A stretch of 64,000 nt of DNA from Roridomyces roridus. Its lineage: Eukaryota > Basidiomycota > Agaricomycetes > Agaricales > Mycenaceae. Of this stretch, positions 1-11,382 are shown one piece after another. Under the pieces are notes generated by a model. That model was not told the DNA's origin. It was given only the letters and a program-made list of their open reading frames with translations, and searched no databases. The first letter of the stretch is position 1. Every line of letters begins with the position of its first letter. The position numbers were made by a program, and so were the translations under genes. The stretch covers positions 1 to 64,000 of the forward strand of contig JARKIF010000131.1 of the NCBI GenBank assembly GCA_029378245.1, written 5' to 3'.

Positions 1-392
1 GTGCCCTCCCAGTACTAGATAGATAACCCGTTGACCGTCTCGAACAGCTGGTTGGTTCATCCGTGCTCGTAATAATGCTGCGATTGGAGCGGTTCCAATT
101 GCCGAGGAACGCTACATCGAAGAAACCAAGCGCCTCTTCGGAGTTCTTGAGATTCGTTTGAAGGACCACGAGTATCTCGTCGGCGAAAAGTATTCCATCG
201 CTGATATGAACGCCTATCCATGGGTACACGGGCATCCCTTCTGTGGTGTGGAATCCCTCGATGCATGGCCTGCTCTCAAGGTGAGTCGCACCGTTGTACC
301 CTGGTGGCTTATTTCCGAGTGAATCTTTGCAGCGCTGGCACGACAAGTTGGCGGAAAGAGAATCTGTGAAAGCAGGATACACATGGCCTTAA
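1..392 (+). CDS. Glutathione S-transferase, C-terminal part (5' end outside window)
   Basis: This is the all-alpha C-terminal domain of a cytosolic glutathione S-transferase of the fungal Ure2p/YfcG-like group, which conjugates or reduces electrophiles with glutathione. An exon opens after an AG near position 47 and reads W-F-I-R-A-R, then a helix with EERYIEETKRL, then the family signature YLVGEKYSIADMNAYPW (about positions 172-222), where the conserved S/T-I-A-D N-capping box is visible. A short intron (about 281-332) precedes the last exon, which ends in GYTWP and a TAA at 390-392. The thioredoxin-fold N-terminal domain with the glutathione-binding residues lies upstream of the window. The family assignment is firm; the subclass and substrate are not. 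Confidence 0.85.
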
Positions 393-572
393 GTCGGCTT
401 TGAGAAAGAGTCGAGAGATAGCAAGGATTGAGGAAGGAACTTAGGAGGAAGGAAATACAAGAAATACAATCAAATTGGTCAGCTCCGTCCAATTTTGGAC
501 TCAGGTAAACTACTAGTAATCTACCACGAAGGAAGGAAGTGTCAATCAACTTGTACAAATACGATCTCTCTT

Positions 573-1140
573 ATGCTTCGTTCCATCGCGTCTGCGCCGT
601 CTTTTACACGCGCCTACGCCACAAAACTAGCAAAATGGCCCCGTCCAAAGCCAGGCACGGCTGAAAGACCTGCATACCATGCACCGGACCCCCTCCTCAA
701 CAATCCAAAAGCAGTCGTTACCGAGCTGCCCGACGAGGACCTTACTTTTATTCATCGTCCGCCCCCAACAGCGCCCTCCCCATTCTCCCTCACGACAAAC
801 CCCGTCTCTCCTTCTTCGTCCGAGGCCGCCACAGGCCGAAATGCCACTACCACCGCCGTCACGGACACCCAGCAAGGAGCTCCCCCGAGCCTCTGGGCAA
901 ACCATGTCCGAGATAAGGAGGCTGCGTGCGCTGGATCCGGAGCGTTATACGTGTGGTGTGCTAGCGCGCAAATTCAATGTCACCCGCGGCTTCGTGCAGG
1001 CCATCGCGGCGCTGAAAAAAAGCCAACGGAAATCAAAGAAACGGGCTCAAGAGCTGGTGCACCAGCAGGCACGGGACAAATGGAGCGAGAAAAAGACGAC
1101 GCTTATGATGATAAAAACGAAGCGGAGAGAGCTATGGTAG
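573..1140 (+). CDS. MRPL20: Mitochondrial large-subunit ribosomal protein mL58 (MRPL20 family), frame broken once
   Basis: This is a fungal mitochondrial ribosomal protein of the large subunit. The N-terminus MLRSIASAPSFTRAYATK is a typical matrix presequence. The conserved block TFIHRPPPTAPSPFSLTTNP follows in the same frame. The rest of the family signature (LLRPRPPQAE, then SEIRRLRALDPERY, VLARKFNVT and a basic C-terminus ending TKRRELW) reads in the next frame up to TGA near 1140. The shift lies at about 804-812 (gtctctccttcttcg). A 31-base GT-AG interval (804-834) would also restore frame, but it is too short for a normal intron and would remove conserved residues. A consensus indel is therefore preferred over a pseudogene, because the protein is needed for mitochondrial translation and both halves are well conserved. 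Confidence 0.82.
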
Positions 1141-1212
1141 TTTTTGGTGCGTGGAATATTATTTTCATTTTCCTCCGTGTGCTCATAATCTCCAAGCATA
1201 TAATTTATAATT

Positions 1213-2948
1213 CTATGAATCCATCGACGCATCCAGCTGCAGTCCAGCTTCGTCTATCGTTCCGCCCTTCCACCGGCAAATCCCAAACCTATGATTTACA
1301 CCCGTAAGTGTCGGAAGACATATTGAACCCCCGCATCCACCAGTCTTTCCATGGGAATGAGGTACAACGACCTCTTTGACGCGAGAATGTACAACGCCAT
1401 GCTGCACAGTATACACGTGTCGTGCGTCGTGAAAAGAATCGGGGAAGTGGAGAAGGTAGTTGGTCCCGTTGCGTGCCGTCGTCGGGCTCTTCTTCGGAAC
1501 GCGCACGGTCATCTGCAATATGGCGGATAACGTTCATGACCGCGTGTCGGAGGGGATGAGCAGCACTTTGTCGCGTGTCGTGGGCCATGAAGGACGAGTC
1601 GTCTGACGCTTCGTACGGAGCGGGAACATACGCCGCGACGGGCAACTGGCCAGAGTAAGACGTGTGAAAAGGGAACGAGACAGAAACCTACTTCTCCCTG
1701 TTGGCGCCGTCGCAAAGCTTCTTGAACCACTGCCCTCATGGCTTTCCAAGCCCATCGTACTTTGCCCAGTGACCAATCGTCAGCCTCTCCTTTACGCCGA
1801 GGAGCATAAGTTGTCGGCCACAGAACGTTTTTAAAAGCGAGGGAAGTTGTCGTTAGGGCCGCCGACGATGGGACTTTGACGAGGAAGGGTTCCGACAACT
1901 GGATGTCTTGGGGCAAGGCTGGGGCCTCTGGGGAGACGTTGAGGAGGAATGTAGACGTTTCGCCCTGCTTGCGAACGCGCTTGAGATGACCAAGCTCATC
2001 TGCGTCCACTTCGCTGTGTTTTAAACCATCTAGATGCTACTTGAGAGTTGGTGATATCGCGCGAAATGAAGAGTACGCACTTGAGCATAGGACCGATAGT
2101 TCGTTGTCTGGGACGTCGACTGCCCAAGCTTGCACTGCCGATATTTAAATGGTGGAATCAAAAGAGGATTGCACCTACCAGTGCGGATGCTTTCAGCCGT
2201 CTCCCTCTTCCGGTGGGGGCTTGAACCTCTCGAAGGGCAAGTCCTCCTCGGGACAATAGCGTCATCGGATGGAATTTCTGGCTGCAGGTTGGTCAAGCCC
2301 GCCCCAGCCGTCTGCGTCCAGCTCGTCTTTAGGAACAGCGGCTTTGGGCTCCTGCGGGGTCAAACCAGAGATTATGGCCGTAGTAGATGCATAGTTCTTC
2401 GTCCGGCTCTATAATTCCGGGCTGCTATATACCGAATCGAGTCTGTGCATGCGTCGATCGTGTAAGAGACGTTGGGAGAGTCCGAGTGGTTGAATAGGGA
2501 GCCTTTCCGAAGATGAGGAGATGTTTGCGCTCGACAAGCAAAGCACGAACCTAGTCCAAGGGCAAGCGCCATACTCCATTCTTCCATTTGAAAGTATACG
2601 AGTCGAGGATGGTGTATCTTTTCGAGCATGAGCACAGGCGAAGGTTGGAAAGGCGTTGCAGAGTTCTGACTTTCCATGCTGCTCGTATTCCTCCTTGTGA
2701 AGAGGAGGACAGGGCTGATTTCCACGATAGAGTGTCTTGGGATAAAGTTTGCGGCGAATACACCGCGGCCTTTTCCTGGAGAGTTTTAACGAGGCATTGG
2801 GCGGGGGTTCTGCAGATTTCCGGAAGAAGCCATTATCAGATCACGAGGAGCGCGTCGAGCACGTGCAAGTAAGTACACGTCCACCCTGTACATACCGACG
2901 TCCTCTGGGACTACCAAGTCTAACTCCGCCACCGACTTTGCCAACCAT
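1213..2948 (-). CDS. TAD3: SET-domain protein fused to tRNA adenosine deaminase subunit TAD3 (several frame breaks)
   Basis: Reading the minus strand, the first half is a SET domain: GKGRGVFAANFIPRHSIVEI, then SYTFKWKNG, then ALALGLGSLFNHSDSPNVS, which carries the cofactor-site N-H motif, then EPDEELCIYYGHNLWF. After an acidic linker (EEDLPFERFKPPPEE) the protein continues as TAD3, the non-catalytic partner of TAD2 that makes inosine-34 in tRNA anticodons: VQAWAVDVPD, HLKRVRK, NVLWPTTYAPRR, HPLRHAVMNVI (the HPV-type pseudo-active site), NGTNYLL, EKTGGCGGS and a GVNHRFGICRWKGG tail. Two introns join the halves in phase, and no start codon or promoter is obvious between them. At least seven single-base indels must be allowed, mostly in homopolymers. 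The 5' end is uncertain: the ATG at 2948 is only a guess, and the first exon may be different. Confidence 0.7.
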
Positions 2949-3011
2949 CCCTCCCGCCACGGCCTCAAAGGACAGCCCTAACAATTCAGTATCGACGGCA
3001 AGCGACGAGCA

Positions 3012-4731
3012 ATGTCCACTGGCACTCGCCCTCCGCGGCCGTTGCCCTCTTTGTTGCTCTTTGCCGCGCTTCCCGTTGCTGCGTGGTTTGTAGTGCGACC
3101 ATTCGTCGAACCCGTACCGCTACCTGCACTCTACACCTCTTTCGGCTTCTCCATCGTCGCGCTTCTGGCAACGCTCTACATCATCCCTGCTGTTGGGCCA
3201 GCCTTCATTAAAGCGAATCTGAAGGGAATAGACTTGCTCAAGAATGACAAGGTTCCAGTGTAAGCGTAACCCTTTGTGAGGCTGGTGCCTGCTTTAATTC
3301 TTTGGGCAGCCCGGAGAGCCAGGGACTTGTCTGCGCGGCGGTGTATATTCTATTGTTGATTCTCTTCATACCATTCGCCTTTTCGGACGCCATATCCAAG
3401 GCCGCCGAGAAGACGCACGAAGGAATCTCTGTTACTGAATTTCCGCACCACCAGGTAAGTAATCGTCTTCTTTCTCTGTCTAGTCTAACCAACCTCCAAA
3501 GCTTTCTGTATACCTATCTTCTCTACTCTCCCTCCTAATTGCGACTATGCTGGGCTTTCTGGACGATGTATTTGACATTCGATGGCGGCACAAAATCCCA
3601 ATACCCATCATCGCGTCTATACCACTCTGATGGTGTACTACGCTGAAGGCGGGAATACTCATGTGGTTGTGCCGATTCCTTTGCGGTTCATGTTCGGAAC
3701 TCTCGTCAATCTAGGTTTGTTCTGGCCAACTCGGGTTTCCTCAACTCACGCGTCTGCAGGCCCGTTATATTATCTATACATGGGCTTTTAAGTACATTCG
3801 CTACAAACAGCTTCAACATCCTCGCGGGCATCAATGGCTCGGAAGTCAGCCAAGCGCTCATTATTGCTCTTTCTGTGATCTTGAACGATCTGCTCTATCT
3901 TCCCTGGCCACTCGACTTTAGGATACCGATGCATCTTCTGGGAGGTAGGATGGACGTGGAGGTCGGTGGCGTGTGGAAGGCTGGGATGGCCTACGGAAGC
4001 CAGGAACTTGTCGAGCGGCACCTCTTCAGCTTGTACTTCATGCTGCCCATGGTAGCAGTGTGTGCCGGCTTCATGTACCATAACTGGTATGGGGTCGTGT
4101 CGACGCGTGTGTTTTTCTGATAAACTGCTTCTAGGTACCCCGCGAGAGCGTTCCCAGGAGATACACTGTGCTATGTCACGGGTATGGCATTTGCCGTCGT
4201 GGGTATTCAGGCGCACTTTTCCAAGACGCTGCTGCTATTCTTCATCCCCCAAATATTCAACTTTGTGCTCTCCTGCCCGCAAACTGTTTGGTCTGGTGCC
4301 TTGTCCCCGACATCGTGTTCCGAGGTGAGGCTGGTCATGAGTGTATCTTGGCCCCGGTTGATCCATTATAGAATCGACCATGCCACGAACCTTCTCCATC
4401 CTTCCAAAGCCCCTGTTCATGAAGCCGCCGTCAAGGTTGGCGTCCGTGATTTTGCGGATTTTAGCCACTCTGGGTCTGACCGAGTTGACTACGCATCCGA
4501 CCAACGGGACAATTCTGGAAGCCAATAATCTGACGATCCTGAATTACTTTTTGTTGCGATTGGGTCCGATGAATGAGAAGAGATTGGTACAGGTGTTAAT
4601 GTGCTCTCAGGTAATTGTTCTTTCGTGCTTTTTTTCACCGCGTTGACGTCCTTCAGATTGCGGGAAGTCTCCTCGCATTTACGGTGCGGTATGGACTTGC
4701 TGGCTTGGTGTACGACGGCAACCGACGATGA
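3012..4731 (+). CDS. ALG7: UDP-GlcNAc:dolichyl-phosphate GlcNAc-1-phosphate transferase (ALG7/DPAGT1), four frame breaks
   Basis: This polytopic ER enzyme starts the N-glycan precursor by moving GlcNAc-1-P from UDP-GlcNAc to dolichyl phosphate. Family signatures appear in order: [36 protein letters not shown] (the D-D-x-x-D motif), [104 protein letters not shown] and a short basic C-terminus VYDGNRR. Four single-base breaks interrupt it: a missing base near 3626 (CTCTGATGG for CTC-CTG-ATG), a short T run at 3786-3789, an extra A at 4281-4283 and a short C run near 4411. The gene is essential and otherwise fully conserved, so consensus error is more likely than decay. It is divergent from the SET-TAD3 gene. 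Confidence 0.88.
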
Positions 4732-5052
4732 CCGATAAACTCGTGATTGTCGGCGGAAGCGGTTGACGTCAATCTCAAGCCAGGTCCTATTGCCGCACCT
4801 CGGTTCGCCTGGGTTCGGTGTTTGCGGATGTCCGGGAGGGTGGATGCGGGGTAGATTCAGGGTAGACGCGGACATGGGGTTCCGTTGTACAGAGTAGTTT
4901 CAAAATGGAGCTCCGTGCAAGCTCCGTTGCAATTTCATTCTACACAAGAGTGACGGAATCAAATGGTCCTCAATTGACAATCACATGTGCCGAAAACGGA
5001 AAGGGGCTTTAAATACCTAACCCACCAGCATCTCCTCATTCTCCGTCCCGCC
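4732..5052. other. Intergenic, upstream of isocitrate lyase
   Basis: This stretch of about 320 bases lies between ALG7 and the isocitrate lyase start. It contains no supportable ORF. The promoter and 5' leader of isocitrate lyase must lie here; a TTTAAATAC stretch at about 5009-5018, some 40 bases before the ATG, is a possible TATA-like element. Confidence 0.4.
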
Positions 5053-6853
5053 ATGTCCCAAGAACGCAAAGCTTTCGCCCAAGAGGTCGCCCAGGTAGAG
5101 CAGTGGTGGAAGGTCAGTGCCCGCCGCGTCCGACGCTGCCATACTGACGTCGTGTAGAGCCCTCGTTTCGCGCGCGTCAAACGCCCGTATACTGCAGCGC
5201 AAGTCGTGTCGAAACGTGGTACAATCCCAATCCAGTACCCATCCAACGTCCTGGCCAAGAAACTCTGGTCGACGTTGACCGAGCATGCTAAACGCGGGAC
5301 ACCCTCGCACACTTATGGAGCGTGAGTCGAACGCGTACATATTTGGGCTCTTTCTAACGACGCACCCAGTCTGGACCCAGTGCAAGTGACGCAAATGGCC
5401 AAGTATCTCGAGACAGTCTATGTCTCCGGCTGGCAGTCGTCCAGCACGGCTTCGAGTACCAATGAACCTGGTCCGGATCTCGCAGGTGTGTACCTACTTT
5501 AATGCCGCGTCCTTTACTTATTCCTTAGACTACCCATCCAACACGGTGCCTAACAAGGTCGAGCATCTGTTCATGGCTCAGCTGTTCCACGATCGGAAAC
5601 AACGCGCGGCGCGTTCCACTATGTCCGACGCAGAACTCGCCAAGACGCCCTACATCGATTATCTCCGCCCCTTGGTCGCCGACGCGGACACTGGTCATGG
5701 TGGTTTGACCGCCATCATGAAGCTCGCCAAGATGTTTGTCGAGAAGGGAGCAGCGGGTATTCATGTCGAAGACCAGGCTCCTGGAACCAAGAAGTGCGGC
5801 CATATGGCTGGCAAAGTCCTCGTTCCCATCTCAGAGCACATCAACCGGCTTGTGGCGATTCGACTGCAATTCGATATCATGGGCGTCGACAATCTTGCAA
5901 TTGCGAGAACCGACTCGGAAGCTGCCACTCTGATCACGTCCAATATCGACGACCGCGACCATCCTTTCATCCTTGGCTGCACGGATCCCTCTCTTCCTTC
6001 ACTGAATAGCGCGCTTGTGGAAGCAGAGCGGGCAGGAAAGTCGGGAAGTCAGCTGCAAATGATCGAAGACCAGTGGCTCCAGGCTGCGAATCTCCAGCTC
6101 TTTTCGACGACGCTTGCTACCGCACTCTCCAAGCAGGGTGCCTCGGCTTCCACCGTCGACAAATTCGTAGCTCGTGTGGCGCATGTGTCGTATCCTTTGG
6201 CCGTGTCCATCGCCCAGAAGGAATTCGGGCTCAAGACGGTGCCGCATTGGAACTGGGACAGCCCGAGGACGCGGGAAGGATACTACCGCTACCAGGGCGG
6301 CACCAAGTGTGCGATTACGCGTGCGGTGGCTTTTGCGCCCTACGCGGATTTGTTGTGGATGGAGACCAAGTCGCCGATCCTGAAGCAGGCCCAGGAGTTT
6401 GCTGCAGGAGTGCACGCCGCGCATCCGGGTCATTGGTTGGCGTACAACCTGAGCCCTTCTTTCAACTGGGATGCTGCTGGGCTGGGCGAGCAGGAGATGG
6501 CGTCGTATGTCTGGCAACTGGGCAAGCTCGGCTTCGTCTGGCAGTTCATTACGGTGAGTAGAACCAGACGCAGCGGGGCTCGCAACTGACATGGGTTCTA
6601 GCTCGGAGGCTTGCACTCGAACGCGTACATTTCGGACCTCTTCGCCAAGGAGTATGCCAAGACGGGGATGAAGGCCTATGTTGAATTGATTCAGCGCAAG
6701 GAGCGTGAACTTGGGACCGATGTGCTCACGCACCAAAAGTGGAGTGGTGCGGATTACGCCGACAATCTCATCAAGACTGTTACTGGTGGAATCTCGTCGA
6801 CGTCGGCCATGGGCGCGGGTGTCACGGAGGCGCAGTTTGCTTCCAAGTTGTAA
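5053..6853 (+). CDS. ICL1: Isocitrate lyase
   Basis: This glyoxylate-cycle enzyme cleaves isocitrate to glyoxylate and succinate, allowing growth on acetate and fatty acids. The start [12 protein letters not shown] is followed by four short introns. The signatures are clear: [34 protein letters not shown] (metal-binding aspartates), [20 protein letters not shown] with the catalytic [17 protein letters not shown], and [10 protein letters not shown]. The eukaryotic-type insertion between the catalytic loop and the C-terminal half is present. The end, [13 protein letters not shown], stops at TAA 6851-6853. The tail A-S-K-L is a plausible variant of a peroxisomal S-K-L signal. No frame breaks occur, in contrast to the three genes just upstream. 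Confidence 0.97.
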
Positions 6854-7051
6854 AATAGCATACAGATGTAGATGTATAATTCATTGTTTTAATGTCAAGG
6901 ATTCTGGTCGTTTGGGTGGGAGGCGGGGGAGCAGGACAGAGAGGCAGCAAGGGCGGACGGAGAGCGCGGCTTTGATCGGCTCTCTAGCGGCCAAACTCCT
7001 ATCAATTCGGCAACATTCTTTCTCTTCTCTCTCAGTTCCCTTGCAAATAGC

Positions 7052-8994
7052 ATGCCATATTCATTCGTGATTGTCCACGACGACGCCCAAGTGTCGAAGC
7101 GTTTGCGGCTTCCCTATGTTGTCAATGTGAATCTCGAAATGCCAACCGTCAACGAGCTCTGCGAACAAGTCATCTCCTCATTTTCTTTCCCCGTGGACTT
7201 GGAGGATATCTTGATCTACCAGGTTCGCCTAGACCCGTCTGAAAACCCTTGCCGAACATGCCGCAGTGCCCCACTCCCCTTCCCCAAGAAAGCGGCCCGG
7301 ACCTCTTGAAGTCTTTGTCCACCATTGACTTCAGTGATCTCGTACCTCGATTAGGGATTGCGCCGCTCGACTGCACGCGTTGCGTAGCTTTTTGTAGTGC
7401 GTCTTTCTCTTTCATATTTTGGTCCCTAATGCAGCCGGGTCCAGCATTCCCTATTGAACGCCTCCGAAATTCTCAACACGTATCGACTCCAACATCAACC
7501 GTTGACAGTGAACCCATTCATCATGCCAGAGTTGTTTGCTGCTAATACTTGCATAGCTCGGGAGGAAGTACTCAAGCAAGCGCGTTCTAGGCAACCCCCA
7601 CCTGCTGAAGCCGAGAACTCTTCACTTGTGGCCACACAACGATCTACCGTCGCCGATGCACTCTTTAATGGTCGGCCCGCACACTTGATTGGTCCTCCGA
7701 TCGCAGTCTATACGACGGTCTTCCAATCTTTCCGCGAGGTTTGGGGGCGAGTTGAGCAAGTCGCAGATTTCACTCCGGAAGAGCTGCAATATGCCATTGA
7801 AATCTGCGAAACCTCCACTGCCTACTACCACGATGAGCTTGCGAGGTTGGTGGAAATTCAAGAGCTGTGGGACGAGGCAGTCCACCCTACTTTTCTCCGA
7901 CCATGGTTGATCGTTTACTCCAAAGAGTATTATGCCAAGCCTGGGGCTGCCCTAGACGAGCATATTTCTGGGCTAGGTTTTCCCATTAACGGTATTCAAG
8001 AATTGAAAAACGGCATGGGGGAAGGCGGCTCTGATGCTTTCGACCAAGCTGCGTGTGATTATAGGGCTTACCTCGCCAGTGAAGCGGTATGTTTTCTCAT
8101 ATGCATCATTCCAAATCTGACGCAAATTAGGGCTCACGTTTGAGTCAACTTTGCTGTCTTCCATCGCTTCTAGTCGGCATTCAAGGGTCCTATATCTGTG
8201 TTGGTGGCGCAATCTTCACGGAAAGGATCGTCGTGGAACGCTTCACAGATTATGTATTCCTCGGTACCCATCCCTATGGCTGCAACAACAGCAGTCTCGA
8301 TAAAGGCGTACTGCGCGTAGCGAAATTGCTCAAGGCGATCAAAACAGGGTTGAATAGCGTCTCGGAATTTTGGAGTCAAATTCCCAAATCACCTCCTTCC
8401 AAATCCCCTGCGCAACTCCTCCTTCCGTGTCGGCCACACTTGCAATCCGTCATGATCAACGAAACTCGCCATTCCATCTCCTACATCCGAAAAATCGACC
8501 CCTCAAAGACTGTTTTTGAAGCAAAACTGTCAACACCCGAGGTTGAGCCCGTGGCCGTGATCGTCAAGTTCACAGCAAAGTATTCCGCACAAGCCCACCG
8601 GTGTTTATCGGAACTTTCGCCGCCACTGGCACCGGCTTTGTACTACTGCCAACGCCATCCAGAGTACGACTGCTTTGTCATTATCATGGCAGTAGCACCC
8701 GGTAGCTCGCCCAGCTCCGGGCCCTTGGAAGAGCAGACTTTGCGGCATCTTCGCGTCGGTCTGGAGGCCTTGCACAAGCAGAATCTAGTGTTTGGAGACC
8801 TCCGCAGACCGAATATCCTAGTTGACAACGGTTTAGTCAGCCTGGTTGACTTTGACTGGAGTGGAGAGGCAGGCAAGGCACGCTACCCGGTCGCGATCAA
8901 CCTGAGTGGCGAAGAGTGGGCTGAAGGGGTCGTTCGAGGGGGACAAATCAAGAAGGAACACGATTTGGAAATGCTACAGAAACTGATGGTATAG
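7052..8994 (+). CDS. Kinase-like protein of the basidiomycete DLR-x-x-N / DFDW group, with an N-terminal extension
   Basis: The C-terminal 250 residues resemble a eukaryotic-like kinase lobe that recurs in Agaricomycete genomes. They contain LVFGDLRRPNILV (a catalytic-loop D-L-R-x-x-N), then SLVDFDWSGEAGKARYPV (DFD-W in place of DFG), then a conserved W-x-x-G-V and KKEHDLEML tail. The middle (YYHDELARL, GSYICVGGAIFTERIVV) is like the regions that precede such domains in that family. The N-terminus, MPYSFVIVHDD through LEDILIYQ, may be a small ubiquitin-like fold of the Crinkler type, but I cannot confirm this. At least three introns are needed, and the intron boundary near 7390-7450 is uncertain. 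Substrate and activity are unknown. Fungal kinase-like is well supported; everything beyond that is inference. Confidence 0.65.
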
Positions 8995-9043
8995 GTTAAA
9001 GATCCTTCATAATCTTACATGTACAGTTAAATCATCGTTAAAT

Positions 9044-11382
9044 TCAAACATTCTCAGCCTCGGTCATCTTCAGCCACATGCCGCCCTCAGAGTACATCGT
9101 CAGATGCATCTTGGGCCTGAATTGGTCCTCCCCTTTGCGTCCCTCAAACTCCTTCCACTCGGGCGGAGGCCGTGCCTCCGGAGGGAACGCTTCCGTGTCC
9201 AGGGTGAACGAAGAGAAGCTCTGGAGCAGCCGAATGAGGATGAAGGACATTTCGTTGTACGCAAACTGAAGAAACGTCAAATCATGCACCCTCTGTAAAA
9301 AGAAAATGCATGCACCTGTTGTCCCAAGCAGATACGAGGTCCTGCATTGAACCTGAGACGACACAGATGAGTGGTTTTCGCGCCATTTGGAGAGAGTGGA
9401 CGCACGGAAGAAACTGGAACGAGTTGTTCACGACGAGTTTGACACGGTGGTCGAGCCATCGGTCGGGATCAAATATTTCCGCGTCGGGACCCCACAAATC
9501 CTTGCGCCGATGCATCAGCAGCACAGAGTAAGGGACCCTTGAATTTCATTGAATGGAGCTCGAGCCGATGCCAGAAAAGTACATACTGGGTACCAGCCGG
9601 AATGTAGATGGGCTTTTCGCTGGGGTCTGGCGACGGCCATGTCGTACTTTCGATACATTCCCTGTGAAAATGGGTCAGAATATAGATACCCATGAATCAA
9701 GAGTCCGTTACCTGACGTTGAAAGGCCTGGATGGTGTCAGCTTTGGGCAAAATATTTGGTGAATAGTCCTTACACGGAGGGGTATAATCTCATCGCCTCT
9801 GCACAACACAAGTTCAGTCATATTCGCACAATCAGGGATCGACCAACCGTTGATAACAGCACGGAGCAATTTCATTTCCCTAATATCGTCGTATGTCGGA
9901 CGGCGGCTTGGTCCCACGTGTTTGAGGATTTCTTCACGTAGGCGAACGGTAACCTTGGGGTACATGGCGAGGAAATACACGATCACGGTGACCGTCCATT
10001 GCGTGGTGTCCTTGCCCGCCAGCAAAATGTTGAGCGCTTCGTCCTTGAGAACCTTTGGGTCGGATGTCATATTCAGCAACTCGTCAAGCAGAGTTGCGCC
10101 CTCGGTAATGCCATTTTCATCCTTCTCGCGAACTTGGCCAAGAGAATCGGCCAATTTCTTCTTCTCGACAGCCTCGTGGATGATGGGGTCGATGTAGGCG
10201 CTGACAGTTTGCATCGGGTCGATGGTCCTGTCGTACCAGAATTCGGTGAACGGCCACGCCCATCCGATGCGTGCCCGGTTGCAAATGTGCAGCATCGACT
10301 CGTTGAAAGCGGCAGAAAACGCTGTGGCGATTCGTGCATTTGCAGAGTCCGCCTCGGTGGTGGCGAAGGCGTTGTGCGGGAAAGGAAGACTCGCATGAAG
10401 ACTCTTGAGGCTAGTTCCGAAAAGAAACTCGGTCGCAGAGTCCATCGTAAACCGGCCTATGAGATCCTGGAACAACCGTCACAAACCAGCACACCAAGGA
10501 ATCAAGAGACTGAAAAACCTGGAAATCAATCGCATGACCTGTTTTCATTCGAGTTCTCAGCAGCCCAATGAGAATGTCCGCGTGTCGGTCAAAAGTCTCA
10601 AAATGGCTAACGCGGTCCCGGTTAAAGAACGGGCGGGTCATGGAACGATGGAATTTCCACATGTCCCCTGGTCAAGACTTCAGACAGAGCATAAAGAATG
10701 CGCCAAGCATACCATCAGAGTTGAATACACCCGTCTAGATCAGGGCACGATCAGCGAAAGGCAGGAACGAGAAAAAGTTAATTACGGACCCCTAGCACAG
10801 AGCTCATTCCATGGCGGAATCGTTCGCCTGAAAAAAAACGCGTCAAGAGATGGTCGCAATTCGCACTGGAAAGCATACCCTTGACATAATTGTTGAAATC
10901 CGTGGAAAGAATAAGTTTAATGTGTTCCGGGCATGTTGTTAGAATGATGTCCTCCCATAGAGGCCGGACGTTGACCACTGGACCCTCGGCAGCAAGAACG
11001 TCACTGAGTCCGTCGCCTAGGAGAGAATCAGCAAAGGAGAGTCGAGAGTACTGTCTACTGCACCTGGGTACCCAAATTTCCAAATCGCCTGCATCCTATA
11101 CAGCAAATCGAGATTTCCCGGCAACTTTCCCGTGTTGGACGTGGGGGCAAGGCGGGCGCCCATAGCCGCGGCATCGCGGCTGTTCTTAAGGTAGCGAAGA
11201 GAGATGCGCAGCGCTGCACCCAGAGGAATGCCGATTGCGGAGCCCACGACGAGCAGCCATGTCGGAATCAAGATACCGTATGTTGCCGCAGTGAGCTGGC
11301 GGACAGCTGAAGCGATGCAGGCGGCGGGAACGACAACAAAGAGGAGGTTCTTCGTTAGGTGAAATAGTCCAGGAGCAATCAT
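9044..11382 (-). CDS. Cytochrome P450 monooxygenase, membrane-anchored, CYP63-like
   Basis: This is a heme-thiolate monooxygenase of the endoplasmic reticulum. The N-terminus [18 protein letters not shown] begins one or two membrane-anchor segments. The motifs follow in order on the minus strand: a substrate-recognition region with [17 protein letters not shown] (C-helix W-x-x-x-R), the I-helix AGKDTTQWT, the K-helix [15 protein letters not shown] (E-x-x-R), PDRW, and the heme loop [20 protein letters not shown] with the cysteine ligand. About ten introns of 45-60 bases interrupt the gene, and all splice in frame. An in-frame extension to 11493 exists but begins with a non-ATG codon, so the ATG at 11382 was chosen. 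Similarity to CYP63/CYP5037-type alkane- and fatty-acid-hydroxylating P450s is a recollection, not a search. No biosynthetic gene cluster surrounds it. Confidence 0.92.

Noticed and set aside
804..834. 31-base intron in mL58
   Set aside because: It has GT-AG ends and restores frame, but it is shorter than any other intron here (about 45 bases minimum) and would delete conserved LLRP residues.
495..1307. 270-residue plus-strand ORF across the mL58 region
   Set aside because: Only its first half carries the mL58 signature. After about 810 the conserved protein continues in another frame, so the remainder is an open shadow frame.
5999..6736. 245-residue minus-strand ORF
   Set aside because: It is antisense to the isocitrate lyase main exon, which is intact and conserved; the ORF is a GC-rich shadow with no motif.
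9000..11382. Secondary-metabolite cluster around the P450
   Set aside because: Neighbours are a kinase-like protein and the capping-protein alpha gene. No synthase, transporter or regulator is present.
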